Assembly: GCA_048463395.1 (NCBI GenBank)
Contig: DBFWPL010000004.1
Location: forward strand, 20,815 to 84,814
Direction: 5' to 3'
DNA from: JAGAJR01 sp048463395
GTDB lineage: Bacteria > Pseudomonadota > Alphaproteobacteria > RF32 > CAG-239
Length of the DNA stretch: 64,000 bases
Below the pieces are notes generated by a model. The model had not been told where the DNA came from. It searched no databases and saw nothing but the letters and a program-made list of their open reading frames with translations. Below are positions 26,603 through 36,061 of the stretch, piece after piece (positions within the stretch are counted from its first letter, which is position 1; every line of letters begins with the position of its first letter). A program made the position numbers and the translations under genes.

Positions 26603-28163
26603 TTTGCTTCTCTTCATGATATTCGGCCTCGGTGTTTACATTCCAGATATTATCTCTGCTGCGAACATGATTAACAATATTATCCACGGCAATCATGGCC
26701 GTAAGCACCGAATGATCCATATTGTTATAACGGTGCATTCCGTTGCGGCCGATAAGATAAAGATTATCTATTTTATCCGTATACTCCCGAATTTCATCAA
26801 AACGGTTATAAGTTCCGAAATATGCCGGATAAGCTTTTTTTACCTTAAATGAGCAAAAATCTTTCACATCTTCCGCTGCAAAAATTCCGATTTTACATCC
26901 TTCTTTCAACGCCTGAGCAATAAAATCCTCATCAGACATTTTCCAAAGCTCATCTTCTTCATTGCAAAAATATTCCAGACCTATCCATACTTTATCCGGA
27001 AATTCGGCAACCAAATACGGGCTCCAATTGTTAAATATCTGAATCCGTCCCAATTTAACACCTTTTTCTTGAACATAAATCCATGTGTCAGGAATCAAAC
27101 CGTTCAGCGTTTTTATTTTTGTATTGTTTTTCAAGAGCAGTTTATCCAGTAGGACACCGGCAACTCTGAAATCTCTGTATATCAATCCGTTCGCCGCTGT
27201 CTTTACATTTTCGGGAACATTGTCCCCCATGGCATTAATCAAATCTTTAACCGGCATGGTGGAAATAAAAACATCACCTTCCACAATTTCCCGATATCCG
27301 TGGCAATCCTCAATTACGACTGCCTTAACCTTACCGTTATCCATGATCAATTCAGACACTTTTCGCCCCAAACGGATTTCTCCTCCTTTGTCAAGAACAC
27401 TCTCGGCAACAGCTGACCACAAATATCCCGGACCAAATTTCGGATACATAAAGGAGTCGATAAAACTGGTCTCAACTTTTCCTTTCTTACACCCAAACAT
27501 CGTTTTAAATATCTGAGCAAGAACTTTTAAGATTGATATTCCCTTAATTCGTTGGGCTCCCCATTCTGCTGAAATTGCCGAACATTCCATCCCCCATAAC
27601 TTTTCCGTATAGTCTTTAAAAAAAGTGAGATACAATTCCCTCCCGAACCGATTAATCAAAAAATCCTCCAGACTTTTTTCATTTTTCACCGGCAGTAACA
27701 AAGCCTTAAAATAAGACAGTGAAATTTTAGCCATACGGAAAATTCCCAACCCTTTAATCGTATTAAAATTCAATGATACCGGATAATCAAAAAAAGTTTT
27801 CAAATAAAAAATCCGTGAAACTCTGTTTCTTTTTAACATAACACAATCTGTTTTTTCCGGATCCGGAGCATTCTCTTTCATTGACAACTCTGCCTTCCGA
27901 CCAAGAAGGACATCATCTTTGGAAGCTTTTCCCTGCAATGGCAAAAAAGAAAGCCACCAATCTTTTACCCGCTCAGACTTGGTAAAAAAACGATGACCTC
28001 CCATATCAAGCTTATTTTTTTTATAATCCATCGTCGCACTAATACCGCCGACGAAATCATTCTCTTCAATCAAAATCGGTTTAAATTCCGTTCGCTCAAG
28101 AAATTCGCTTGCTGCCGCCAGACCTGCCGGCCCCGCTCCTGCTATAATAACTTTTTTGTCCAT
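26592..28163 (-). CDS. FAD-dependent oxidoreductase (amine oxidase/UDP-galactopyranose mutase-like)
   Basis: A 523-residue flavoprotein. It starts KVIIAGAGPAGLAAASEFLE, the FAD-binding GxGxxG, followed by an Asp/Glu-rich GG motif (ENDFVGGISATMDYKKNKLDMGGHRFF). A C-terminal FAD segment is near NLYLIGRNGMHRYNNMDHSVLTAM. The pattern fits the family often annotated as protoporphyrinogen-oxidase-like proteins of glycan clusters, related to UDP-galactopyranose mutase. The gene context (GT-C, epimerase, GtrA) supports a role in sugar modification. The exact reaction is unknown. Confidence 0.8.
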   Translation of the reverse strand: MDKKVIIAGAGPAGLAAASEFLERTEFKPILIEENDFVGGISATMDYKKNKLDMGGHRFFTKSERVKDWWLSFLPLQGKASKDDVLLGRKAELSMKENAPDPEKTDCVMLKRNRVSRIFYLKTFFDYPVSLNFNTIKGLGIFRMAKISLSYFKALLLPVKNEKSLEDFLINRFGRELYLTFFKDYTEKLWGMECSAISAEWGAQRIKGISILKVLAQIFKTMFGCKKGKVETSFIDSFMYPKFGPGYLWSAVAESVLDKGGEIRLGRKVSELIMDNGKVKAVVIEDCHGYREIVEGDVFISTMPVKDLINAMGDNVPENVKTAANGLIYRDFRVAGVLLDKLLLKNNTKIKTLNGLIPDTWIYVQEKGVKLGRIQIFNNWSPYLVAEFPDKVWIGLEYFCNEEDELWKMSDEDFIAQALKEGCKIGIFAAEDVKDFCSFKVKKAYPAYFGTYNRFDEIREYTDKIDNLYLIGRNGMHRYNNMDHSVLTAMIAVDNIVNHVRSRDNIWNVNTEAEYHEEKQNGG

Positions 28164-28266
28164 ATAACATACCCGTCATACATTAATCATTTGTTATAAA
28201 TTTAGCATATACAATACATTAAACAAACGCGAAAATATTTTACACACAAGAAAATAGACAAAATAT

Positions 28267-28689
28267 ATGGGTATGATTGTACTATACAAAAAAATAGAAA
28301 ACGTCTGGTTTTTGCTTCCGGAAAAAATACGCTTTCTTCTTGTCGGCGGATTTAACACGCTTTCTGCCTATTTAATATTTATCTTTTTTGTTGAATTCAT
28401 CCGCCTGCACTACACTTATGCTTTGGTTTGCATGTTCGTCATCAACGTAAATATCTCTATCCTGACGATGAGATATTACGTCTTCCGCTCTGCTTCCGAT
28501 TTATTGAAAGAATATTTCAAAGGCTGGAATGTTTATCTTTTTCTGCTCGGATTAAACTACATCGGTCTGTATTTCTTAATTGACATTTGTAAAATCAAAG
28601 AAATCATCGCTCAGGCAATATATTTGATTTTCTCGACAACAGTAACATACCTTATTCACAAATACATCACCTTTTCCAAGCAAAAATAA
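28267..28689 (+). CDS. GtrA family membrane protein
   Basis: A 140-residue protein with four hydrophobic segments. The first begins KIRFLLVGGFNTLSAYLIFIFF, typical for GtrA, which is proposed to flip undecaprenyl-phosphate-linked sugars across the inner membrane. It is divergent from the flavoprotein gene across a 103-bp AT-rich gap that likely holds both promoters. It complements the adjacent GT-C transferase, which would use such lipid-linked sugars. Confidence 0.85.
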   Translation: MGMIVLYKKIENVWFLLPEKIRFLLVGGFNTLSAYLIFIFFVEFIRLHYTYALVCMFVINVNISILTMRYYVFRSASDLLKEYFKGWNVYLFLLGLNYIGLYFLIDICKIKEIIAQAIYLIFSTTVTYLIHKYITFSKQK

Positions 28690-28715
28690 TTTAAATAACT
28701 TTATCCTATCAACCA

Positions 28716-28744
28716 AAAAACCCTCTCAAATGAGAGGGTTTTTA
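28716..28744. terminator. Bidirectional terminator between the GtrA gene and tig
   Basis: AAAAACCCTCTCA and TGAGAGGGTTTTT pair across AA. Confidence 0.85.
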
Positions 28745-28761
28745 TTTGTCTTCACTTAAAA

Positions 28762-30132
28762 CTAAGAAGCTTTTTTAGAAGTTTTCTTTGTTGTCTTCTT
28801 TGCCGGAGCAACGGCTTCGTCAAAGTTATAAAGTTCCTCAACAGAAACAACCTTGTCGTTCACCTTTGCCAAACCGATAATATGATCAACAATCTTTTCT
28901 TCAAAAACCGGAGCTTTCAAAGATTCGATAGCCTGTTTGTTTTTCAGATAGTAATCAAAAACAGCTTTTTCCTGCCCCGGATATTTTTTAGCCTCGTTCA
29001 TGATGGCTTTATTAATGTCATCCGGCGTAATTGTCAGTTTCGCATCTTTGCCGATTTCAGAAAGCAGCAAACCGAGTTTAACACGGCGAACGGCAATATC
29101 TTTATATTCAGCCAGCAAATCTTCTTCAGATTTAGCTTTTTCGCTTTCATCCAGCTGATTATACTTTTTAGCCTGTTCATACTGAGCAACAATGCCTTTA
29201 TATTCGGCATCAACCAAAGACTGAGGAACTTCAAAAGAATATTCCTTATCCAGATTGTCCAAAAGCTGTCTTTTCAGTTTCATACGGGAAGCAACGTCAT
29301 AATCGCCTTTAATGCGATCGGCAATAACGCCTTTCAGTTTATCCAGACTTTCTTCGCCCAAGGATTTTGCAAATTCATCATTGATTTCAACATCTTTGGC
29401 AACGCGGATTTCTTTGATTTCAACAGCGAAAACAGCGTCCTTGCCGGCCAAATCTTTGGCATGATAATTTTCAGGGAACTTAACATTAACGTCAACTTTC
29501 TCACCGGCTTTTTTGCCGACCAACTGGCTTTCAAACCCCGGAATGAAAGAACCTGAACCCAAAACCAACGGATAATTGTTGCCTTTGCCGCCTTGGAACT
29601 CAACACCGTCAATAGAACCGACAAAATCAATAACTGTCGTGTCGCCTTCTTTTGAGGCTCTGTCTTCTTCAACCTTAACGGTTTCTTTGCGGGATTCTGC
29701 CAAATATTTCAAAGCCTTTTCAACTTCTTCGGCAGGAACTTCGGCTGTCAGCTTATCCAATTCGATTTTAGAAAAATCACCGAATTTGATTTCCGGAAGA
29801 ACTTCCATGGAAATTTCAAATTCAACGTCTTTTCCGTCTTCAAAAGAAGTAATTTTAACATCCGGCATCATGGCTGGATTTAATTTTTTACTTTTGATAA
29901 CTTCATCGGTAGATGTTCTGACCAACTCATCCAATACATCACCCATAACGGAAGCTCTGTATTTCTGTTTCAGCATTGCTTTCGGAGCTTTTCCCGGACG
30001 GAACCCCGGAAGTTTTGTTTTTTTGGAGATTTCATTAATTTTTTCATCAATTTTTTTATTAAAATCACTTGCCGGAACAGATACTTTGAATTCCTTCTTC
30101 AAGCCTTCAGATTTTATCTCGGTAACATTCAT
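28762..30132 (-). CDS. tig: Trigger factor
   Basis: A ribosome-associated chaperone and peptidyl-prolyl isomerase of 456 residues. The ribosome-binding loop is visible as LPGFRPGKAPKAMLKQKY near residues 40-57. The FKBP-like PPIase domain spans about residues 150-245 (GDTTVIDFVGSIDGVEFQGG through FAVEIKEI). A helical C-terminal region follows, ending in a lysine-rich tail (AKKTTKKTSKKAS). It is the first member of the tig/clpP/clpX/lon/hup order, but separated from clpP here. Confidence 0.96.
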   Translation of the reverse strand: MNVTEIKSEGLKKEFKVSVPASDFNKKIDEKINEISKKTKLPGFRPGKAPKAMLKQKYRASVMGDVLDELVRTSTDEVIKSKKLNPAMMPDVKITSFEDGKDVEFEISMEVLPEIKFGDFSKIELDKLTAEVPAEEVEKALKYLAESRKETVKVEEDRASKEGDTTVIDFVGSIDGVEFQGGKGNNYPLVLGSGSFIPGFESQLVGKKAGEKVDVNVKFPENYHAKDLAGKDAVFAVEIKEIRVAKDVEINDEFAKSLGEESLDKLKGVIADRIKGDYDVASRMKLKRQLLDNLDKEYSFEVPQSLVDAEYKGIVAQYEQAKKYNQLDESEKAKSEEDLLAEYKDIAVRRVKLGLLLSEIGKDAKLTITPDDINKAIMNEAKKYPGQEKAVFDYYLKNKQAIESLKAPVFEEKIVDHIIGLAKVNDKVVSVEELYNFDEAVAPAKKTTKKTSKKAS

Positions 30133-30168
30133 AAATTTTCTCTTAAGTTATTGATTGTTTATAAAAAA

Positions 30169-30199
30169 CCATCTTACGAGCCAATGATAGGGAAGATGG
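30169..30199 (-). terminator. tRNA-Leu terminator that includes the tRNA CCA end
   Basis: On the minus strand CCATCTT pairs with AAGATGG across 17 bases and is followed by T6. The first three bases are the encoded CCA of tRNA-Leu. Confidence 0.8.
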
Positions 30200-30281
30200 T
30201 GCGGGCGGAGGGACTTGAACCCACACGTCTCACGACACTAGATCCTAAGTCTAGCGTGTCTGCCAATTTCACCACGCCCGC
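30197..30281 (-). tRNA. tRNA-Leu (anticodon TAG)
   Basis: An 85-base class II tRNA. The acceptor is GCGGGCG/CGCCCGC with discriminator A and encoded CCA. The anticodon stem CTAGA/TCTAG holds loop CTTAGGA. A long variable arm (TGTCGTGAGACG) and T loop TTCAAGT are present. Confidence 0.95.
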
Positions 30282-30447
30282 AAGCACGGTTAATAGTTGT
30301 TTGCATACTACATAAAAAAAAATTTAAATCAAGACAAAATTAACAAACCAAACAAAATTATTGTAATATAAGTTAATATTGAATAATATAGCGTTAATTA
30401 CGCGGAAACCCGCTGTCGCATATAGTCTTTTTTTGAGGAGAACCCTT

Positions 30448-31641
30448 GTGTTTTCAAGCAAATTAACCAAAAGTTTTCTGCTCGCTTTGACAACCGCTGC
30501 CCTGCTGAGCTCGTGCAGTTTTGTTCAAAAACACACCAGTAAAGAAACATACAACGCCCTGACTTTTAACGATGAGGGCAAAAAAGAAGCCGATTTGGCA
30601 ACGGTTGCCTATTCACAGGGGGATTTTGCCTTAGCGGAAAAGCACTTTATCAATGCTCTTAACGAAAACCCTCACAATGCACAGGCCTTAATGGTCGGAG
30701 CTCTGACTTATGAACAAATCGGCCGCCCGAACCGTGCCCGTGCTTTTTATGAAGATATCATCCTTTACGCCGGCGACCAAACTTCCGTCTTAGGCAGCAA
30801 AAATATGTTGCCGGAAAAAATGACTGACATCGCCCAAAAACGCCTGCGTCTGATAAATGTCAACCAAAGCAAATTGGTAGTCGAAGACCGTAACGGCGTT
30901 AAGACCTTCAACATCAGTGAAGAGACCGCCGCCCAACAGGGAAAATCCGCTATGGAGGAAGCCCTGTTCATCCGCGAGCAAAAACGTGCCGCCAATAACA
31001 AAGCCGTTTCCGAAGCCGATGTTAAAGCCGTGGAAGTTTTGTTTAGCGATGAAGAGAAAAACACCATTTCCCGCTTTCTGATTCTCAAAGAACTGGCCGA
31101 AAGCGACATGATTACCAAAGACGAATTCTTAAATGCCAGAATGTCCAATATCGGCGGACTTTTACCGCTGACAAACACCCCGCCGGCTTCCGGAGTTATC
31201 CAGCCGGTACCGGCACCGGACGTTATTCTGGAACGTATTAAAGCCTTGAAAGAAGCTGTTGAAGCCCGTGCCATCACCCCGAGAGAATTTTCTGCCGAAA
31301 GAGATTTGATTATTGAGGCTGTTCTACCGCCGTCTCCTCGCCAGAGATTAAAACCGAAAGCTCCGGCAAAAGATATTCTTTCTGCCGCAAAAGACATCCG
31401 CAAGCTGGAAGTTATCTATGACTTAAATCTGATTACTTCGGACGAAAAAGCCAAAGAACAAAAAGCCATTGAAAAACACCTCGGTATCAACAAAACACCT
31501 GCCGTGCCAAAACAACAAACAAAACCCAAGGAAATTGTTGAAACCCAAACCGAAGTAAAACAAACCGTAAAAGAAGAAATTATTCCGGCACAAACAACAA
31601 CGCCGCAACCGCTTCTTCCGGATGTTTCCAATCCATTCTAA
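30448..31641 (+). CDS. TPR-containing lipoprotein
   Basis: The start is taken as GTG 30448, six bases after GAGGAG. The frame extends to 30379 but the upstream part is not signal-like. The 397-residue product opens with a signal peptide ending LLSSC, a lipobox. Residues about 45-105 contain two TPR-like helix pairs (ATVAYSQGDFALAEKHFINALNENPHNAQALMVGALTYEQIGRPNRARAFYEDII). The second half is charged and ends in a Pro/Thr/Gln-rich tail. Such proteins scaffold complexes in the envelope; the partner is unknown. Confidence 0.8.
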   Translation: MFSSKLTKSFLLALTTAALLSSCSFVQKHTSKETYNALTFNDEGKKEADLATVAYSQGDFALAEKHFINALNENPHNAQALMVGALTYEQIGRPNRARAFYEDIILYAGDQTSVLGSKNMLPEKMTDIAQKRLRLINVNQSKLVVEDRNGVKTFNISEETAAQQGKSAMEEALFIREQKRAANNKAVSEADVKAVEVLFSDEEKNTISRFLILKELAESDMITKDEFLNARMSNIGGLLPLTNTPPASGVIQPVPAPDVILERIKALKEAVEARAITPREFSAERDLIIEAVLPPSPRQRLKPKAPAKDILSAAKDIRKLEVIYDLNLITSDEKAKEQKAIEKHLGINKTPAVPKQQTKPKEIVETQTEVKQTVKEEIIPAQTTTPQPLLPDVSNPF

Positions 31642-31649
31642 ATTCTTGA

Positions 31650-31678
31650 GGGACGGTTTAATCGTCCCTTTCTTTTTG
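31650..31678 (+). terminator. Terminator after the TPR lipoprotein gene
   Basis: GGGACG/CGTCCC stem with a seven-base loop and TTTCTTTTT tail. Confidence 0.85.
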
Positions 31679-31763
31679 CCCAGTTTTCTCTTGCCAAACA
31701 GACGGATATAGTATAAAAGAAGCTTAATTTTCAACAGATAGATTAAATTGGATAAAGCAATTA

Positions 31764-33350
31764 ATGAACAATACTGTAAATAAGCGTAAAACCTTTGCGA
31801 TTATTTCGCACCCGGACGCCGGTAAAACGACACTGACCGAAAAACTTCTGTTATTCGGAGGAGCCATACAACAAGCCGGTGCTGTCAAAGCCCGCGGCGA
31901 AAACCGTCATGCCCGCTCCGACTGGATGAAGGTCGAACAGGAACGCGGTATTTCCGTCGCCTCTTCCGTCATGAATTTTGAATACAAAGACACAACGTTT
32001 AACCTCTTAGATACTCCGGGACACGAAGACTTCTCCGAAGATACTTACCGCGTGTTAACCGCTGTCGATTCGGCTGTCATGGTGCTTGACTCAGCCAAAG
32101 GTATTGAAAGCCAAACCAAAAAGTTATTTGAAGTCTGCCGCCTCCGTAACGTGCCGATTTTAACCTTTATCAACAAACTCGACCGCGAAGGTCAAGACCC
32201 GTTCTGCCTTCTTGACGACATTGAGAAAACGCTTGCTCTTGACGTAACTCCTGCAAGCTGGCCGATTGGTTCCGGAAAAGATTTTCTCGGCTGTTACGAC
32301 TTATTGAACGACCAGTTAATTTTGATGAAAAAAACCGGAGACAAATCTCAAATCAATTCCACCATTGAAACCTGCCAAGGCTTAGAGGATGAAAAACTTG
32401 ACCGTTTGCTTCCGGCTCATGCCGTTGCCAAGCTCCGCGAAGACGTAACCATGGTTCGCGAACTCTGCCCGGCATTTGATTTGGACTTGTATTTGGCGGG
32501 AGCTTTGACGCCTGTGTTCTTCGGAAGTGCAATCAACAACTTCGGCGTTAAAGAAGTTCTGGAAGGCCTGCTCAATTTAGCACCGACCCCTCGCCCGCAG
32601 CCGGCGGCAGAGAGAACGGTTTCGCCTGACGAAAACAAAGTAACCGGATTTATCTTCAAAATTCAAGCCAATATGGATCCGAAACACCGCGACCGTATTG
32701 CTTTCATGCGAATTTGTTCCGGACACTTTAAACGCGGCATGACCTTGGCTCAAATCCGCACCGGCAAAAACATCAAAGTTCCGACCCCAGTCATGTTCCT
32801 CGCTCAAGAAAGAGAACTGGCCGAAGACGCCTACGCTGGCGACATTATCGGTATCCCGAACCACGGACAACTCCGTATCGGCGATACGTTAACCGAAGGC
32901 GAAAGACTTCACTTTACCGGTATTCCGAGCTTTGCTCCGGAACTCTTAAAAAGCGTTCGGGCTTTGGATCCGCTCAAATCAAAGCACCTCGGCAGTGCTT
33001 TGCAGCAAATTGCCGAAGAAGGCGGAGCAAGCATTTTCAAACCGGTTATCGGTGCCGAATGGATTGTCGGCGTTGTCGGAGCATTGCAATTTGAAGTCAT
33101 GGCTGACCGTATCCGTTCCGAGTTTAATCTGCCGGTTGCTTTTGAACCGACACAGTATTATACGGCTCGCTGGGTCAGCTGTGATGACAAAGCCGTTCTC
33201 AAAAAGTTTATGGATACCAACCAAGCCAATATCGGCGAAGACCACGACGGAGAAACCGTCTTTTTGGCTCGCAACGCTTGGCACTTGGGAAAAGTACAGG
33301 AAGACTTTCCGAAACTGGTATTAAGCAAAACCCGCGAACAGGTTTTCTAA
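31764..33350 (+). CDS. prfC: Peptide chain release factor 3
   Basis: RF3 is a GTPase that recycles RF1/RF2 after termination. The 528-residue length is typical. The G1 motif is SHPDAGKTTLTEKLL near residue 16. The switch region holds RGISVASSVMNF, with DTPGHEDFSEDTYR and NKLDREGQDP. The central insert (KKTGDKSQINS) and domain III with GALQFEVMADRI match RF3 rather than EF-G or LepA. The gene stands alone with its own terminator. Confidence 0.96.
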   Translation: MNNTVNKRKTFAIISHPDAGKTTLTEKLLLFGGAIQQAGAVKARGENRHARSDWMKVEQERGISVASSVMNFEYKDTTFNLLDTPGHEDFSEDTYRVLTAVDSAVMVLDSAKGIESQTKKLFEVCRLRNVPILTFINKLDREGQDPFCLLDDIEKTLALDVTPASWPIGSGKDFLGCYDLLNDQLILMKKTGDKSQINSTIETCQGLEDEKLDRLLPAHAVAKLREDVTMVRELCPAFDLDLYLAGALTPVFFGSAINNFGVKEVLEGLLNLAPTPRPQPAAERTVSPDENKVTGFIFKIQANMDPKHRDRIAFMRICSGHFKRGMTLAQIRTGKNIKVPTPVMFLAQERELAEDAYAGDIIGIPNHGQLRIGDTLTEGERLHFTGIPSFAPELLKSVRALDPLKSKHLGSALQQIAEEGGASIFKPVIGAEWIVGVVGALQFEVMADRIRSEFNLPVAFEPTQYYTARWVSCDDKAVLKKFMDTNQANIGEDHDGETVFLARNAWHLGKVQEDFPKLVLSKTREQVF

Positions 33351-33353
33351 AAT

Positions 33354-33383
33354 AAAAAAAGCTCTCTTTTGAGAGCTTTTTTT
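33354..33383. terminator. Bidirectional terminator between prfC and comEC
   Basis: AAAAAAAGCTCTC/GAGAGCTTTTTTT with loop TTTT. It covers the last bases of the comEC frame. Confidence 0.85.
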
Positions 33384-35430
33384 ATTTGTTCCAATAACGC
33401 TCGCCCATATCTTCTCGAACCGTTTTGACTTGCACACCGTCTTCATTAAGATATAAAACAGCCCCGGAACTTTCCGAAATATCCAATGCCGCTCCCTCAA
33501 TTTCCAATCCTCCGGATTTAATAATTTTGATTTTATCTTTATATATGCAGCTCTCTTCATCACAAACCATATCTATCAGACTCTTATCCGTTTCCGTACC
33601 GTCATAAACAGCTTTTATTCGATCTTTTTCTTCCGATGTCGGTTTATCGTTAGCCGTTTTCTCCAACCACACATTTTTAATAAAGTTATTCCCTCGGGAA
33701 GGCAGAATACTTATTTCTCCGGCTTTATTTTTAACGGCGAAAACCTCTGCATTTGCATCAACCATCACATCCGGCACCCGAACGGTAAAGACGCTCAAAG
33801 AGCCGATAATAACAAACGGGATCCCCCAGCAACGCCATTTTCGCTCCCAAAGACACAGCCATAACCCACCAAGCGTAATCAGCAGCAATCCCCAAAACGG
33901 CATTGAAACGACCTGATATCCGGCATGAGGCAAAGATGCCGTATAGCTTGTAATCTCATTAACATAACCAATTCCCCACCCTACAATTTTCAGCGGAAGA
34001 TATTCCAACCCCAACGGCATTAGAATTAATGCCAGCAAAACAAACGGCATAATCACAAATCCGATAACCGGACCGGACAAAGAGTTAGCCAAAGTCGTAT
34101 AAATCGCAATCCGGTTAAAATGATAAACGGCAAAAGGCAGCGTCGCCAAACTTGCCACCAAATCGGAAATAATCAACCCTAAAATATAGACGACCAAAAC
34201 CCGAAAAATCCGAACCGGCAAAAACAAATTTTTGTGTCCTCCCCCATTCATAAAACGAGCCAAAGGAGAAGCATATTTTTCATAAAAAGCAATTAAGACA
34301 ACAACGGCGGCAAATGACATCTGAAAACTGGCACTGATAAGAGCCTGAGGCGAAAATATCAAAACCGCCAACCCCGCCATGGCAATCATTCGCATTGAAA
34401 TCGCCCGACGGTCAAACAACACGCCCAACAAAACAATAAATGTCATAATAAACGCTCGTTGGGTAGGAATACCCGCACCGGAAATAAACAAATAAATAAA
34501 ACTGATAAAAATGGCAAAAATCGCGGCAATTTTCTTAGAATTATACTTTCTGACCAGCGGCGGAATAAAGGAAATAATCAACCGTACCAAAAAGAACATT
34601 ATTCCGGCAATCATACTCATATGCAAACCGGAGATAGACAGGAAATGAGCCAATCCGGAATCCCGATAATTTTGGATGATTTGTTGACTGATACCGCTTT
34701 TATCCCCGGCAACAATCGCCGAAGCAATACCTGCCTCATCTGCAGGAAGAACGGCATTAATTTTCTGTACAATATTGTCCCTGAGATTTTTAACAAACAT
34801 TTTCAGACGAAGAGATAAAGACGTTTCCGTAACACAATCTATAGGAATAATTCGGCTTGGCACAAACCCCACGGCTCTAATGCCTTCAAAAAACAACTTT
34901 CTGTTCATCTGATAACCGCCTGGCATAACCGGTACCGGCAATGGAGAAATTGAAGCGATTAATTCCACGCAACTTCCCAAAATCACTTCATCTTTTTGGG
35001 ATATTCCGGTCAATTTATATCTTCCGGAAACCGTTTCACCATCATAATTTTCCATATCTTCGAGGATAAAACGCGGATTACCCCGATAATTGTAATCCGT
35101 ATCGGTTATCCGCCCTTTTAGATACAATTTTTCCTCTTCGGAAACAAACTCGTTTTTACTGAGATAAATAGACTTCAGTTGAATATCGGCAAAACCCAAA
35201 ACAATAACCGCGGTTATTGTCAAACCAAACAAAAACTCCGGTTTGTGCCGTCCTAAATAAGCCGAAACAATCATCGTTTCAATAATTGCCAGTGTCAGCC
35301 ATTTAGAAGGCTCGGAAGGCAATAAAAAATACATCCCGATACCCAAACCAAACAACACCGGTATCCAAGCAAACCAACGATCACGCTCCGCAAAAAAATA
35401 TTCCTTCAAATGATGCAGAAATATGTTCAA
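33382..35430 (-). CDS. comEC: ComEC/Rec2-family DNA uptake channel protein
   Basis: A 682-residue multi-pass membrane protein. N-terminal hydrophobic segments are followed by a soluble OB-like part (KGRITDTDYNYRGNPRFILED). The Competence domain has GIASAIVAGDKSGISQQIIQNYRDSGLAHFLSISGLHMSMIAG, a strong family signature, and GAGIPTQRAFIMTFIVLLG. ComEC imports single-stranded DNA in transformation. The C-terminal region after about residue 560 is short and lacks the MBL-type metal motif of longer homologues, which is usual in many alphaproteobacteria. Confidence 0.9.
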   Translation of the reverse strand: MNIFLHHLKEYFFAERDRWFAWIPVLFGLGIGMYFLLPSEPSKWLTLAIIETMIVSAYLGRHKPEFLFGLTITAVIVLGFADIQLKSIYLSKNEFVSEEEKLYLKGRITDTDYNYRGNPRFILEDMENYDGETVSGRYKLTGISQKDEVILGSCVELIASISPLPVPVMPGGYQMNRKLFFEGIRAVGFVPSRIIPIDCVTETSLSLRLKMFVKNLRDNIVQKINAVLPADEAGIASAIVAGDKSGISQQIIQNYRDSGLAHFLSISGLHMSMIAGIMFFLVRLIISFIPPLVRKYNSKKIAAIFAIFISFIYLFISGAGIPTQRAFIMTFIVLLGVLFDRRAISMRMIAMAGLAVLIFSPQALISASFQMSFAAVVVLIAFYEKYASPLARFMNGGGHKNLFLPVRIFRVLVVYILGLIISDLVASLATLPFAVYHFNRIAIYTTLANSLSGPVIGFVIMPFVLLALILMPLGLEYLPLKIVGWGIGYVNEITSYTASLPHAGYQVVSMPFWGLLLITLGGLWLCLWERKWRCWGIPFVIIGSLSVFTVRVPDVMVDANAEVFAVKNKAGEISILPSRGNNFIKNVWLEKTANDKPTSEEKDRIKAVYDGTETDKSLIDMVCDEESCIYKDKIKIIKSGGLEIEGAALDISESSGAVLYLNEDGVQVKTVREDMGERYWNK

Positions 35431-35492
35431 AAACTTTCCCCTTAATATTTTCTACAAATAATTTAATCTCATCTGAAAAAGAATGCAAAAAA

Positions 35493-35527
35493 AAAGTTGC
35501 CTGAACAATCATATCAGACAACCTTTT
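35493..35527. terminator. Terminator between comEC and the 35548 gene
   Basis: Interrupted stem GTTG-c-CTGA with TCAG-a-CAAC, flanked by A and T runs. Confidence 0.65.
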
Positions 35528-35547
35528 CACAAGAGAGCAAAATCCGT

Positions 35548-35991
35548 TTACCAATTTTTTGACTTTTGAAAACGCAGCTTTTCCGGCGAAGTACCCTTGA
35601 TTTTCAAAATGTTATCCCCTCGTAAAGGAAAAATAGTATAACAATAGCTATCCTCCTCTTCGGGATAACATAATTCGGAAAAATCGAAACTCTCCCCGTC
35701 ATATCTACGTTCGGCAGTTTCATTGGAAAAGGCCCTAACGCTCCTATCCATACTAACCTCCCAAAACAGATTCCGGAAATAATAAACGATAACCAAATCA
35801 TATCCTTTGGGAAGACTGTGAATTTCCTTTAACTTCAAATCCTTTGGGTCAATATTTTCACAAGCTGAACACGAAACCTCAAGCATATGCTCTTTTATCA
35901 GTGAAACAGCTTCCCCGGTTGTTAAAGGAAGTCTCAAAAAGTTTTTAAGTTTTTTCCAGTTTTGCATAAAATAATATTTTGAGTTCAACAA
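35548..35991 (-). CDS. Hypothetical protein
   Basis: The frame gives 147 residues, or 139 from an alternative ATG at 35967; neither has a clear ribosome site. It has no signal peptide or membrane segment. The sequence is mixed alpha/beta with a two-cysteine stretch (EVSCSACENIDPK) and an acidic, aromatic region (YDGESFDFSELCYPEEEDSYCYTIF). No family is recognised. It lies 70 bp downstream of lpxB on the same strand and may be read from the same transcript. Confidence 0.5.
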   Translation of the reverse strand: MLNSKYYFMQNWKKLKNFLRLPLTTGEAVSLIKEHMLEVSCSACENIDPKDLKLKEIHSLPKGYDLVIVYYFRNLFWEVSMDRSVRAFSNETAERRYDGESFDFSELCYPEEEDSYCYTIFPLRGDNILKIKGTSPEKLRFQKSKNW

Positions 35992-36061
35992 AAAAATACA
36001 ATCTCATAACACTATTACAGTGAATATAGTAATGTAATATTTTTGTCCGGAAGTCAAATAC

